A stretch of DNA of 26,298 nt from CAZHWR01 sp964536085. Lineage in GTDB: Bacteria; Bacillota; Clostridia; Oscillospirales; Ruminococcaceae. Of the stretch, positions 15,636-21,979 are shown in pieces. Position numbers and translations under genes: made by a program. The notes under the pieces are model-generated. The model was not told the DNA's origin and ran no database searches. It worked only from the letters and a program-made list of their open reading frames with translations. Where the stretch lies: assembly GCA_964536085.1 (NCBI GenBank), contig CAZHWR010000025.1:1-26298 (forward strand), given 5' to 3'. The stretch's first letter is position 1. The number at the start of each line of letters is the position of its first letter.

Positions 15636-16982
15636 TTAAACAACACCCTGAGCGAGCATAGCGTCGGCTACCTTTTTGAAGCCGGCGATGTTTGCTCCCG
15701 CCATGTAGTTTCCGTCCATGCCGTATTCCTTAGCGGCAGAGTCGCACGAAGCGAAAATGTCTTTCATGATGCCGTGAAGCTTGGAGTCAACTTCCTCGAA
15801 CGTCCACGAAAGTCTTGCGGAGTTCTGGCTCATTTCAAGACCGGAGGTTGCAACGCCGCCTGCGTTAGCAGCCTTTGCAGGACCGTAAAGCATGTTGTTT
15901 GCAAAGTAAACCTCGATAGCTTCGGGGGTCGAAGGCATGTTCGCACCCTCGGAGACAGCGTAACAGCCGTTTTTAGCGAGAGTTTCGGCGCTTGCCTTGT
16001 CAATCTCGTTCTGCGTTGCGCAGGGAAGAGCGATATCGCAGGGAATAGTCCAGATTCCGCTGCAGCCCTCGGTGTAGGTCGCGTCGGGATGAGTGGCAAC
16101 ATATTCTTTGATGCGTTTTCTCTCAACTTCCTTAAGCTGCTTTACGCAGTCAAGGTCGATTCCGTTTTTGTCGTAAATATATCCGTTTGAATCGGAAAGA
16201 GCAACGACCTTTGCGCCCAACTCGGTTGCTTTCTGGGTCGCGTAGATAGCAACGTTGCCCGAGCCGGAGATTACAACTGTCTGACCTGCAAAGCTCTTGC
16301 CGTTGGCCTTGAGCATTTCTTCTGTGAAGTAGCAGAGTCCGTAGCCGGTAGCTTCGGTTCTTGCGAGCGATCCGCCGTAGTTAAGACCCTTGCCGGTCAA
16401 AACGCCTGTCCACTCGTTTTTGATTCTCTTGTACTGACCGAACATGAAGCCGATTTCTCTTCCGCCTGTTCCGATGTCTCCCGCGGGAACGTCGCAGTCG
16501 GGACCGATGTGGCGGCAAAGCTCTGTCATAAAGCTCTGGCAGAAGCGCATAACCTCGGCGTCCGATTTGCCCTTGGGGTCAAAGTCGGAGCCGCCTTTTC
16601 CGCCGCCCATGGGCAGAGTGGTGAGGCTGTTTTTGAATATCTGTTCAAAGCCCAAAAACTTGATGATTCCGAGATAAACCGACGGGTGCAGACGAAGACC
16701 GCCCTTGTAAGGACCTAAAGCGCTGTTGAACTGAACCCTGAAGCCGCGGTTGACCTGAATGTTGCCGTTGTCGTCGACCCACGGTACGCGGAACATTATC
16801 TGGCGTTCCGGCTCGGTAATGCGCTCGAGAATGTTTGCTTTTTCATACTCGGGGTGCTTTTCGATTACCGGTTCGAGCGAGCTGAACACTTCTTCAACCG
16901 ACTGGATGAATTCGGGTTCGCTTGCGTTTCTTTTGCGAACAGATTCCATGACTCTGTTCAGATAGGCGTTTTTGAATGTCAT
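15636..16982 (-). CDS. gdhA: NADP-specific glutamate dehydrogenase
   Basis: A 448-residue hexameric-type enzyme that interconverts 2-oxoglutarate plus ammonia and glutamate. The substrate domain carries PMGGGKGGSDFDPKGKS with the conserved Lys129, and PAGDIGTGGRE with the catalytic aspartate Asp169. The nucleotide domain has GSGNVA at 240-245. The Asp264-Ser265 pair after the second strand (ALSDSNGY) resembles NADP-type enzymes, so anabolic ammonia assimilation is likely. The length matches the short GDH class. GGGAGG precedes the ATG. It has its own promoter and terminator and is divergent from an amino-acid importer, with a palindrome upstream of its -35 box. Confidence 0.97.
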   Translation of the reverse strand: MTFKNAYLNRVMESVRKRNASEPEFIQSVEEVFSSLEPVIEKHPEYEKANILERITEPERQIMFRVPWVDDNGNIQVNRGFRVQFNSALGPYKGGLRLHPSVYLGIIKFLGFEQIFKNSLTTLPMGGGKGGSDFDPKGKSDAEVMRFCQSFMTELCRHIGPDCDVPAGDIGTGGREIGFMFGQYKRIKNEWTGVLTGKGLNYGGSLARTEATGYGLCYFTEEMLKANGKSFAGQTVVISGSGNVAIYATQKATELGAKVVALSDSNGYIYDKNGIDLDCVKQLKEVERKRIKEYVATHPDATYTEGCSGIWTIPCDIALPCATQNEIDKASAETLAKNGCYAVSEGANMPSTPEAIEVYFANNMLYGPAKAANAGGVATSGLEMSQNSARLSWTFEEVDSKLHGIMKDIFASCDSAAKEYGMDGNYMAGANIAGFKKVADAMLAQGVV

Positions 16983-17026
16983 TTTTTATTCCTCCCAATT
17001 TAAGATATACATTTTAAAACAGACTT

Positions 17027-17055
17027 ATTATACACCCTTTTGTATTAAAGCACAA
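17027..17055 (-). promoter_or_regulatory. Sigma-A promoter of gdhA
   Basis: On the minus strand TTGTGC (17055-17050) and a consensus TATAAT (17032-17027) are 17 bases apart. Transcription would begin near 17020, a leader of about 38 nt that includes the GGGAGG site. Confidence 0.7.
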
Positions 17056-17061
17056 GAATTT

Positions 17062-17089
17062 TTGCAATTTTCATTGAATAAAATTGCAA
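17062..17089. promoter_or_regulatory. Palindrome upstream of the gdhA promoter (possible operator)
   Basis: TTGCAATTTT (17062-17071) and AAAATTGCAA (17080-17089) are perfect inverted arms around an 8-base spacer. The element ends seven bases upstream of the gdhA -35 box, the usual place for an activator site. The protein that might bind is not known. Confidence 0.5.
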
Positions 17090-17182
17090 CAAATGTGGTG
17101 GTTGCTTTTTTTAAATGGCGTATGTTTTTATGAGGGTAAAATCCCCCTGAGTTCCGATATTGCGGGAATTATCCCAAAAGAC

Positions 17183-17211
17183 TTGATTTGTTTTGGAATT
17201 TGTGCTAAAGT
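17183..17211 (+). promoter_or_regulatory. Sigma-A promoter of the amino-acid importer
   Basis: TTGATT (17183-17188) and TAAAGT (17206-17211) are separated by 17 bases. Transcription would begin near 17218, giving an unusually long leader of about 123 nt. Confidence 0.6.
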
Positions 17212-17216
17212 ATGAA

Positions 17217-17340
17217 TAAATATTAATTCATATAAATTTTACTTGGGGCAGGAACGTTTCGCCGGGCTGCAAAACGCAGGTAATAATTTGGGTTTTGCAA
17301 AAGTGCGCGTTTTTTGCCTATAGGAAAGGGTGGTCATTTT
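17217..17340 (+). promoter_or_regulatory. Possible structured leader of the importer mRNA
   Basis: An 8-bp stem (TGCAAAAC 17268-17275 with GTTTTGCA 17292-17299) shares bases with a second stem (GCAAAA 17297-17302 with TTTTGC 17312-17317) that includes a T6 run. The two cannot form together, the arrangement expected of an attenuator or riboswitch. It matches no class I recognise, so this is only a suggestion. Confidence 0.3.
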
Positions 17341-18132
17341 ATGAAAAAAGCATTGGGAATTTTGCTGTCAGCAGTGTTGGCGGCGTCGGTTTTCGCGGGA
17401 TGTTCCGCGCAGAACACAGGTGATGAAAGCACAGCCGGGTCTGCTTCCTCCGAGAAGCTCGTTGTTGCGACCGAGGCGGGCTTCGCGCCGTATGAATACT
17501 TAGTCGGTAACGACGTCGAGGGAGTGGATATGGATATCGCTCAGGCTATCGCGGAATACATGGGCAGAGAGCTTGAAATCCAGAACATGGACTTTGACGC
17601 GGCTCTTATAGCTGTTCAGCAGGGCAAAGTGGATTTTGTCGCCGCCGGAGTTTCGGTTTCTCCCGAAAGGCAGGAGGTCATGGACTTTTCCACAAACTAC
17701 GTAGATTCGACTGAGGTCGTTGTGGTAAATAAATCCGATCCCGCTGTAAGCGAGGCGACCGGAGACGGACTTAAAGACAAAACGGTTGCCGTCCAGCAGG
17801 GAAACATCGCCGATTTATGGTGCTCCAATTCCGAAAATGCAAGTCCCAAAGAGGTTAAGCGATACACAAAATTCGCCCTTGCCGCCGAGGATTTAAAGGC
17901 CGGTAAGATAGACTGCATAGTTATGGATGAGCTTCCTGCGAACGACCTTGTTGAGGCAAATCCGGAGCTTACAATACTTGAGGGCGATCCGCTGTTTACA
18001 GATCAGTATGCGATTGCCGTTCAAAAGGGCAACTCCGAGCTTCTCGAAACAATAAACACTGTTATTGAACAGCTTAAGACCGACGGCAAGATCGACGAAT
18101 TTATCGCCAATCATTCAGATTCCGTTAACTAA
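17341..18132 (+). CDS. Amino-acid ABC transporter substrate-binding lipoprotein
   Basis: A 263-residue lipoprotein of solute-binding family 3. The signal peptide (MKKALGILLSAVLAASVFAGC) ends in a lipobox with the lipidated Cys21, followed by a serine/threonine linker. The mature part starts LVVATEAGFAPYEY, the usual family 3 opening, and has VDMDIAQAIAEYMG and DFVAAGVSVSPERQEVMDFS, the region that contacts the amino-acid carboxylate. The ligand is a polar amino acid; the sequence does not show which. The ATG at 17341 is chosen because it starts the signal peptide and follows GGAAAGGGTGGTCA. The permease follows after 20 nt. Confidence 0.95.
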   Translation: MKKALGILLSAVLAASVFAGCSAQNTGDESTAGSASSEKLVVATEAGFAPYEYLVGNDVEGVDMDIAQAIAEYMGRELEIQNMDFDAALIAVQQGKVDFVAAGVSVSPERQEVMDFSTNYVDSTEVVVVNKSDPAVSEATGDGLKDKTVAVQQGNIADLWCSNSENASPKEVKRYTKFALAAEDLKAGKIDCIVMDELPANDLVEANPELTILEGDPLFTDQYAIAVQKGNSELLETINTVIEQLKTDGKIDEFIANHSDSVN

Positions 18133-18152
18133 AAACGGCAAAAGGAGCCGAC

Positions 18153-18851
18153 ATGCAGGAGATATTTAAGCAATTTTACAACGCGCTTATACCTGAACAA
18201 AGATATCTTGCGTATCTCGAAGGTCTGAAGATGACGCTGCTTATCTCGCTTTTCGCCGTGTTGTTCGGCCTTGTGATAGGCGTTATTGTTGCAACGGTTA
18301 GGGTGTCCGCCAAAAATTCGGGCAATATCGTTATGCGGATACTTTCAAAAATCTGCTCGTTTTATATAACGATATTCCGCGGCACTCCGCTTATGGTGCA
18401 GCTGATGATAATCTATTACATGATTTTTACCTCGCGGGACACCAATCCGATAATCGTGGGAATGGTTTGCTTCGGGCTTAATTCGGGGGCGTATGTTTCC
18501 GAAATCGTGCGCGCGGGAATCGAATCGATCGATATCGGTCAGACCGAGGCCGGGCGTTCGCTCGGGCTTTCGGGCGCTCAGACCATGATGCAGATAATCC
18601 TGCCGCAGGCGGTAAAAAACATTCTTCCTGCGCTCGGAAACGAATTTATCACACTGGTTAAAGAAACCTCGGTTATAAGCGTTATTGCGATAAACGACCT
18701 CACTAAAATGGCGGGCTTCATCGGCTCGCGCACATTCCAGCCGCTGCCGGCGTACATAATAGCCGCCGTTGTTTATCTTGTGATTGTGCTGATTTTAACC
18801 AAGCTTTTGAATATCTTTGAAAGGAGTTTGGCTAAAAGTGATCGAAACTAA
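18153..18851 (+). CDS. Amino-acid ABC transporter permease
   Basis: A 232-residue inner-membrane permease of the HisMQ/GlnP type, with about five hydrophobic helices starting around 24-50. The FRGTPLMVQL segment (75-84) and the EAA loop, TEAGRSLGLSGAQTMMQIILPQA (131-153), which docks on the ATPase, are clear. Only one permease gene is present, so the channel is likely a homodimer. A GGAG site precedes the ATG. Its end overlaps the start of the ATPase gene by 14 bases, indicating translational coupling. Confidence 0.95.
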   Translation: MQEIFKQFYNALIPEQRYLAYLEGLKMTLLISLFAVLFGLVIGVIVATVRVSAKNSGNIVMRILSKICSFYITIFRGTPLMVQLMIIYYMIFTSRDTNPIIVGMVCFGLNSGAYVSEIVRAGIESIDIGQTEAGRSLGLSGAQTMMQIILPQAVKNILPALGNEFITLVKETSVISVIAINDLTKMAGFIGSRTFQPLPAYIIAAVVYLVIVLILTKLLNIFERSLAKSDRN

Positions 18852-19563
18852 AAAGCTCACCAAAGCGTTTGGCGACCATGTGGTTTTAAACGGTATCGAC
18901 CAGCATATCAAAAAAGGAGAAAAGGTGGTTGTTGTCGGTCCGTCAGGGTCGGGGAAATCCACATTTCTTCGCTGTCTGAATCTGTTGGAAAAGCCAACGG
19001 GCGGCGAGGTGTGGTTTGAGGGCAGCAATATAACCGATCCGAAAACCAACGTAAATCTCATGCGGCGGAAAATGGGCATGGTATTTCAGCATTTCAACCT
19101 GTTTCCGCATCTGACTATTTTAAAAAATATCACGCTTGCTCCTGTTAAGCTCAAGCTGCGAACTAAGGAGGAGGCTGATGAAAACGCCAAAAAGCTCTTG
19201 GACAGAATCGGATTGCTTGAAAAAGCGGATGCTTATCCGTCTATGCTGTCGGGCGGGCAGAAGCAGCGTATCGCGATTGTTCGTGCGCTCGCTATGAATC
19301 CCGACGTTATGCTGTTTGACGAACCGACCTCCGCTCTCGATCCTGAAATGGTCGGTGAGGTGCTCGAGGTTATGAAAGAGCTTGCGGATGAAGGCATGAC
19401 GATGGTCGTCGTCACACACGAGATGGGCTTTGCAAAGGAAGTAGCCACCCGCGTTCTGTTCATGGACGAGGGCGTAATAATGGAGGAAAACACTCCGAAG
19501 GAATTTTTTGCAAATCCTCAAAATCCGCGCTTGCAGGATTTTCTGTCAAAGGTGCTTATCTAG
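18838..19563 (+). CDS. Amino-acid ABC transporter ATP-binding protein
   Basis: A 241-residue ATPase of the polar amino-acid importer family. Walker A is GPSGSGKST at 34-42, the Q-loop glutamine is Gln84, the signature is LSGGQ at 137-141, Walker B is VMLFDEP at 157-163, and the switch histidine is His194. The likely start is the GTG at 18838, eleven bases after AAAGGAG, because the protein then opens MIETKKLTKAFG as relatives do; an in-frame TTG at 18817 would precede the ribosome site. It is the last gene of the operon, and a terminator follows after 54 nt. Confidence 0.95.
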   Translation: MIETKKLTKAFGDHVVLNGIDQHIKKGEKVVVVGPSGSGKSTFLRCLNLLEKPTGGEVWFEGSNITDPKTNVNLMRRKMGMVFQHFNLFPHLTILKNITLAPVKLKLRTKEEADENAKKLLDRIGLLEKADAYPSMLSGGQKQRIAIVRALAMNPDVMLFDEPTSALDPEMVGEVLEVMKELADEGMTMVVVTHEMGFAKEVATRVLFMDEGVIMEENTPKEFFANPQNPRLQDFLSKVLI

Positions 19564-19617
19564 CTATTTATGAATGCAAGAGGAAAGAAACTGCATTTCA
19601 AATAAAGTGTTAAATTT

Positions 19618-19662
19618 AAACGCCTGTGTTTACCGTAATCAACTCGGTAAACACAGGCGTTT
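19618..19662. terminator. Bidirectional terminator after the importer operon
   Basis: A perfect 18-bp stem (19618-19635 with 19645-19662; core CGCCTGTGTTTACCG) closes a nine-base loop, with AAA/TTT at its base. It can end the importer mRNA on the plus strand and the XRE gene on the minus strand. The T-run is short (TTTATT), so efficiency is uncertain. Confidence 0.8.
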
Positions 19663-19745
19663 ATTGTCTGCGCGGGAAGCGGGTGTAGGATAAAACCTCA
19701 ATCGGGAAAACGGCGGTTTTTGATATCACATTGAGCGCTGCGCTT

Positions 19746-20099
19746 TTATTTAGAGTTTTTATCGTTTGATGAAATGTCCGACGCATAATCAATCACTTTT
19801 TGCCGTCCTGTGCTGTTCAGGGCTAAAAAGAGCCTTAGCAATTCTTCAATCTGCGGGTCGGCGATTGTGCTTCGGTCTGACGGAGGATCTTTTATATCGG
19901 TTTTCCCAAGAAGATAATCGGATGATACGCAAAAATAATCCGCTATTTTGCCGACGGTTTCAATATTCATGCTTTTTTTGCGCCCCATTTTTAAATCGGT
20001 CATCACGCTGGGCTGAATGGAGCAGTCTTTGCACATTCTGTAGGCTGATATACCGTGTTCTTTGCACAGCAAAGAAAGCCTCATGTATAAAATCGACAT
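19746..20099 (-). CDS. XRE-family helix-turn-helix regulator
   Basis: A 117-residue regulator. Residues 3 to about 66 form a phage-repressor-like HTH_3 domain: LSLLCKEHGISAYRMCKDCSIQPSVMTDLKMGRKKSMNIETVGKIADYFCVSSDYLLGK. The remaining 50 residues are a short tail without a recognised domain, so this is a compact Cro/CI-type protein. The ATG at 20099 has GGTGAT six bases upstream; a TTG at 20123 in the same frame is possible but less likely. It faces a long inverted repeat (20192-20262), a candidate self-regulatory operator, and lies next to a tiny ribbon-helix-helix gene. Confidence 0.88.
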   Translation of the reverse strand: MSILYMRLSLLCKEHGISAYRMCKDCSIQPSVMTDLKMGRKKSMNIETVGKIADYFCVSSDYLLGKTDIKDPPSDRSTIADPQIEELLRLFLALNSTGRQKVIDYASDISSNDKNSK

Positions 20100-20191
20100 A
20101 TTATCACCATATTTTTTATACAATCACACAATTATATAATTACGTATCAATTTCCGTTTGACTATTACTTTGTTAAGTATTAATATATATC

Positions 20192-20262
20192 TGACAGATA
20201 CGTGAATGTGTAATATATTATTAATGCCACTTATACTATATTACACATTTGTGTAACTGTCA
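20192..20262. repeat. 26-bp imperfect inverted repeat beside the XRE gene
   Basis: Arms 20192-20217 and 20237-20262 match at 22 of 26 positions, with a perfect 13-bp core (AATGTGTAATATA / TATATTACACATT) around a 19-base spacer. Three of the four mismatches would be G-U pairs in plus-strand RNA. Inside the right arm a second palindrome, TTACACA-TT-TGTGTAA (20241-20256), resembles an operator. It could be a repressor site, a cruciform or the stem of a small RNA. Confidence 0.75.
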
Positions 20263-20349
20263 ATAACAAAATACAATTTAATTTAACAGAAGAAGCTTTG
20301 GCTGTGATTGTGATAAGCAAAAGCGCGGCGGCAATTATTTTTGCATTTT

Positions 20350-20378
20350 TTGTTTTCAGCAGCCGATGAAGGTATAAA
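20350..20378 (+). promoter_or_regulatory. Promoter of the ribbon-helix-helix gene
   Basis: TTGTTT (20350-20355) and TATAAA (20373-20378) are 17 bases apart, followed by a leader of about 77 nt before the ATG at 20462. Confidence 0.5.
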
Positions 20379-20461
20379 GAGCAAACGGAGGGATAGGAGA
20401 GTATTTCCCGGTTTTATTGCTTATTGCATATCGCTTCTGACAGGAAAGGAGGGTCATAATT

Positions 20462-20626
20462 ATGAAGAGCCTGACGGTACGAATTGACGAAATTATGCTA
20501 GGCAAGCTTGGTGTGATAGCCAAAAGCGAGGGGCGTAGTAAGAATTGTGAGATTTGCATTTTAATCAGAGATAAAATAAAGGAATACGAAAAAGAATTTG
20601 GAAAAATAAATTTCAGAGCGGATTAG
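20462..20626 (+). CDS. Small ribbon-helix-helix (Arc-type) DNA-binding protein
   Basis: A 54-residue protein: MKSLTVRIDEIMLGKLGVIA forms the beta-strand and first helix, and SEGRSKNCEICILIRDKIKEYEKEFGK the second helix and tail. The alternating TVRI strand with a basic residue facing out, the GRSKN turn and the length are those of Arc/CopG-like repressors, often encoded on phages and plasmids. AAAGGAGGGTCA lies just before the ATG and the stop is TAG. It has its own promoter and shares a terminator with the araC gene. Targets are unknown. Two cysteines (NCEIC) in the second helix are unusual. Confidence 0.85.
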   Translation: MKSLTVRIDEIMLGKLGVIAKSEGRSKNCEICILIRDKIKEYEKEFGKINFRAD

Positions 20627-20726
20627 GCGGATATGCAGGCGTGCAAGGCGTTTAAACTCTGATGTGTTTGTTTGTATGCCCGTGTCCGTTTCCCCTTGGG
20701 CTTAAAATCGGTTTTCAGGCTAAAAA

Positions 20727-20767
20727 CAAAAAGAGGTTATTTTGCTTTGCAAAATAACCTCTTTTTG
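20727..20767. terminator. Bidirectional terminator between the RHH gene and araC
   Basis: A perfect 19-bp stem (20727-20745 with 20749-20767) closes a three-base loop, with A5 on one side and T5 on the other. It ends the ribbon-helix-helix gene (plus) and the AraC regulator (minus). Confidence 0.92.
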
Positions 20768-20809
20768 TTGTGGGAGCATCGTCCGTACGTGCATGACAAA
20801 GCGGCTTGT

Positions 20810-21667
20810 TTACTGCGCTTTGTCAAAATCGTTCTCGTTTTTTTGCAGTTGTGTTCTGCGCGGCGATTCACCGAAACGTTTCACATATGCCCTGTAAAAC
20901 GAGGAGTAGTCGTTATAACCGCATTCCTTTGCGGCGTTGACCGCCGAGATGCCGTCGCTTATTCTTTTGCGCGCTTCCAAAAGCCGCTTGATGGAAATGT
21001 ATTTTGCTATCGAGCATCCGGTCGCGGCTTTGAAGCGCCTGCCTAAATGAGAATCGCTCATATAAAACCGCGAGCAGAGCGACGAAAGGCTTAAGTCCTC
21101 GAACAGGTGCCCGTTTATGTATTCGACCAGCTCTTTGGTTACGTCATACGTCGCGGCGAAGCGGATGTCATCCGAAAGGGAAAACGAATAATTTATGTGG
21201 TTTAAGAAATTTATTAAGGCTGTGACAACGGCGAAGCGCAGTCCGTCTCGGGACATTCCCGAAAGCCCCGCGCCGAATATATAATCGGTAAGCGAGCGGG
21301 GAAAGCACTGCTTTTGATATTTGTTTTTTTCACCGAGTCCGCGCGAGCGGTATGCATCCAGCAGCTTTAAATCAGGATCTATGGCTTTTATAATAGATTC
21401 GGAAAATTCAAAAACCATCCGCTCGTAAGGGCGGTCAGGCTCGATTAAAATGCGGTGAGCCTCGGCAGGGCGCATGATAAACACGCATCCGGGTTCGAGA
21501 GAATATTCCGTACCCTCTATCATAAACGTTCCCCTGCCGGAGATCAGCGTAAACAATTCATAATGCTCGTGCGCGTGCATGATGTAGTAATCAGCGTCGG
21601 GCGACACGTCCAGAATATGGTGAAAATACAGACCGTTTTCATCAAGCTTTTGCAAAATCTTTCCCAT
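20810..21667 (-). CDS. AraC-family transcriptional regulator
   Basis: A 285-residue regulator. The N-terminal sensor is a cupin-like barrel with HAHEHYE at 31-37 and a GRGTFMIEGTEYSLEPG strand pair, expected to bind a sugar or oligosaccharide. The C-terminal part has two helix-turn-helix units: about 191-235 (LSLSSLCSRFYMSDSHLGRRFK) and about 241-275 (AVNAAKECGYNDYSSFYRAYVKRFGESP, the AraC signature). AAGGGGG precedes the ATG. It is divergent from the GH115 gene across 312 bases with two back-to-back promoters, so it very likely controls that gene. Confidence 0.95.
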   Translation of the reverse strand: MGKILQKLDENGLYFHHILDVSPDADYYIMHAHEHYELFTLISGRGTFMIEGTEYSLEPGCVFIMRPAEAHRILIEPDRPYERMVFEFSESIIKAIDPDLKLLDAYRSRGLGEKNKYQKQCFPRSLTDYIFGAGLSGMSRDGLRFAVVTALINFLNHINYSFSLSDDIRFAATYDVTKELVEYINGHLFEDLSLSSLCSRFYMSDSHLGRRFKAATGCSIAKYISIKRLLEARKRISDGISAVNAAKECGYNDYSSFYRAYVKRFGESPRRTQLQKNENDFDKAQ

Positions 21668-21823
21668 TGTTATCCCCCTTGCCGGACTGAGAGAAAATAA
21701 ATATTGAAAACAAAGATCTCGCTGCTTCCCTTTTGAGGATAAGAAAAACAGCGTGCGGTTATATACAATAAAGCCGCATAAAACCTAAGCGGACGCCGCA
21801 TAAGGTTTCTTGTTTCCGTATCT

Positions 21824-21852
21824 ATAATAATACATAATGTTCAAAATTGCAA
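21824..21852 (-). promoter_or_regulatory. Sigma-A promoter of araC
   Basis: On the minus strand TTGCAA (21852-21847) and TATTAT (21829-21824) are separated by 17 bases. The leader would be about 150 nt and would contain the 21781-21808 hairpin. Confidence 0.5.
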
Positions 21853-21874
21853 ACAATTACAGCGGATTAAGCAA

Positions 21875-21903
21875 TTGAATTGTAAATATGAAATTGGTAC
21901 TAT
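21875..21903 (+). promoter_or_regulatory. Sigma-A promoter of the GH115 gene
   Basis: TTGAAT (21875-21880) and TACTAT (21898-21903) are separated by 17 bases. Transcription would start near 21910, about 70 nt before the ATG. Confidence 0.55.
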
Positions 21904-21979
21904 ATAAATGAACACAAAAAACTTAATGTTTTTTAAAATTATTTTGCAATACATAAACCGGAAAGGAGACGGTATAATC

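Larger units (their letters stand above)
16983..17340. other. Divergent control region between gdhA and the importer
   Basis: There is no gene in these 358 bases. From left to right it holds the gdhA leader and promoter (minus strand, 17027-17055), a perfect 10-bp inverted repeat (17062-17089), a short GGGAATTATCCC palindrome (17164-17175), the importer promoter (17183-17211) and the importer leader with possible alternative stems (17217-17340). Confidence 0.7.
20100..20461. other. AT-rich intergenic region between the two small regulators
   Basis: No gene is supported in these 362 bases. The left half is over 70 percent AT by eye and holds the long inverted repeat. The right half holds the promoter and leader of the ribbon-helix-helix gene. 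An open stretch near 20290-20366 (ending in the CGATGA stop) lacks a ribosome site and a good start. Confidence 0.6.
21668..21979. other. Divergent control region between araC and GH115
   Basis: No gene is seen in these 312 bases. It carries an imperfect hairpin at 21781-21808 (AAACCT..GCGG / CCGC..AGGTTT) within the predicted araC leader, the araC promoter (21824-21852, minus) and the GH115 promoter (21875-21903, plus). The 22 bases between the two -35 boxes contain CAATTAC and related A/T-rich half-sites, a likely regulator-binding area. Confidence 0.6.

Noticed and set aside
15435..16190. 251-codon plus-strand frame across the gdhA end
   Set aside because: It is antisense to gdhA, crosses its terminator and the YbjQ promoter, and resembles no protein family.
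20290..20366. Short hydrophobic open stretch (SKSAAAIIFAFFVFSSR)
   Set aside because: It has no ATG, no ribosome site and overlaps the promoter of the ribbon-helix-helix gene; too short to support.
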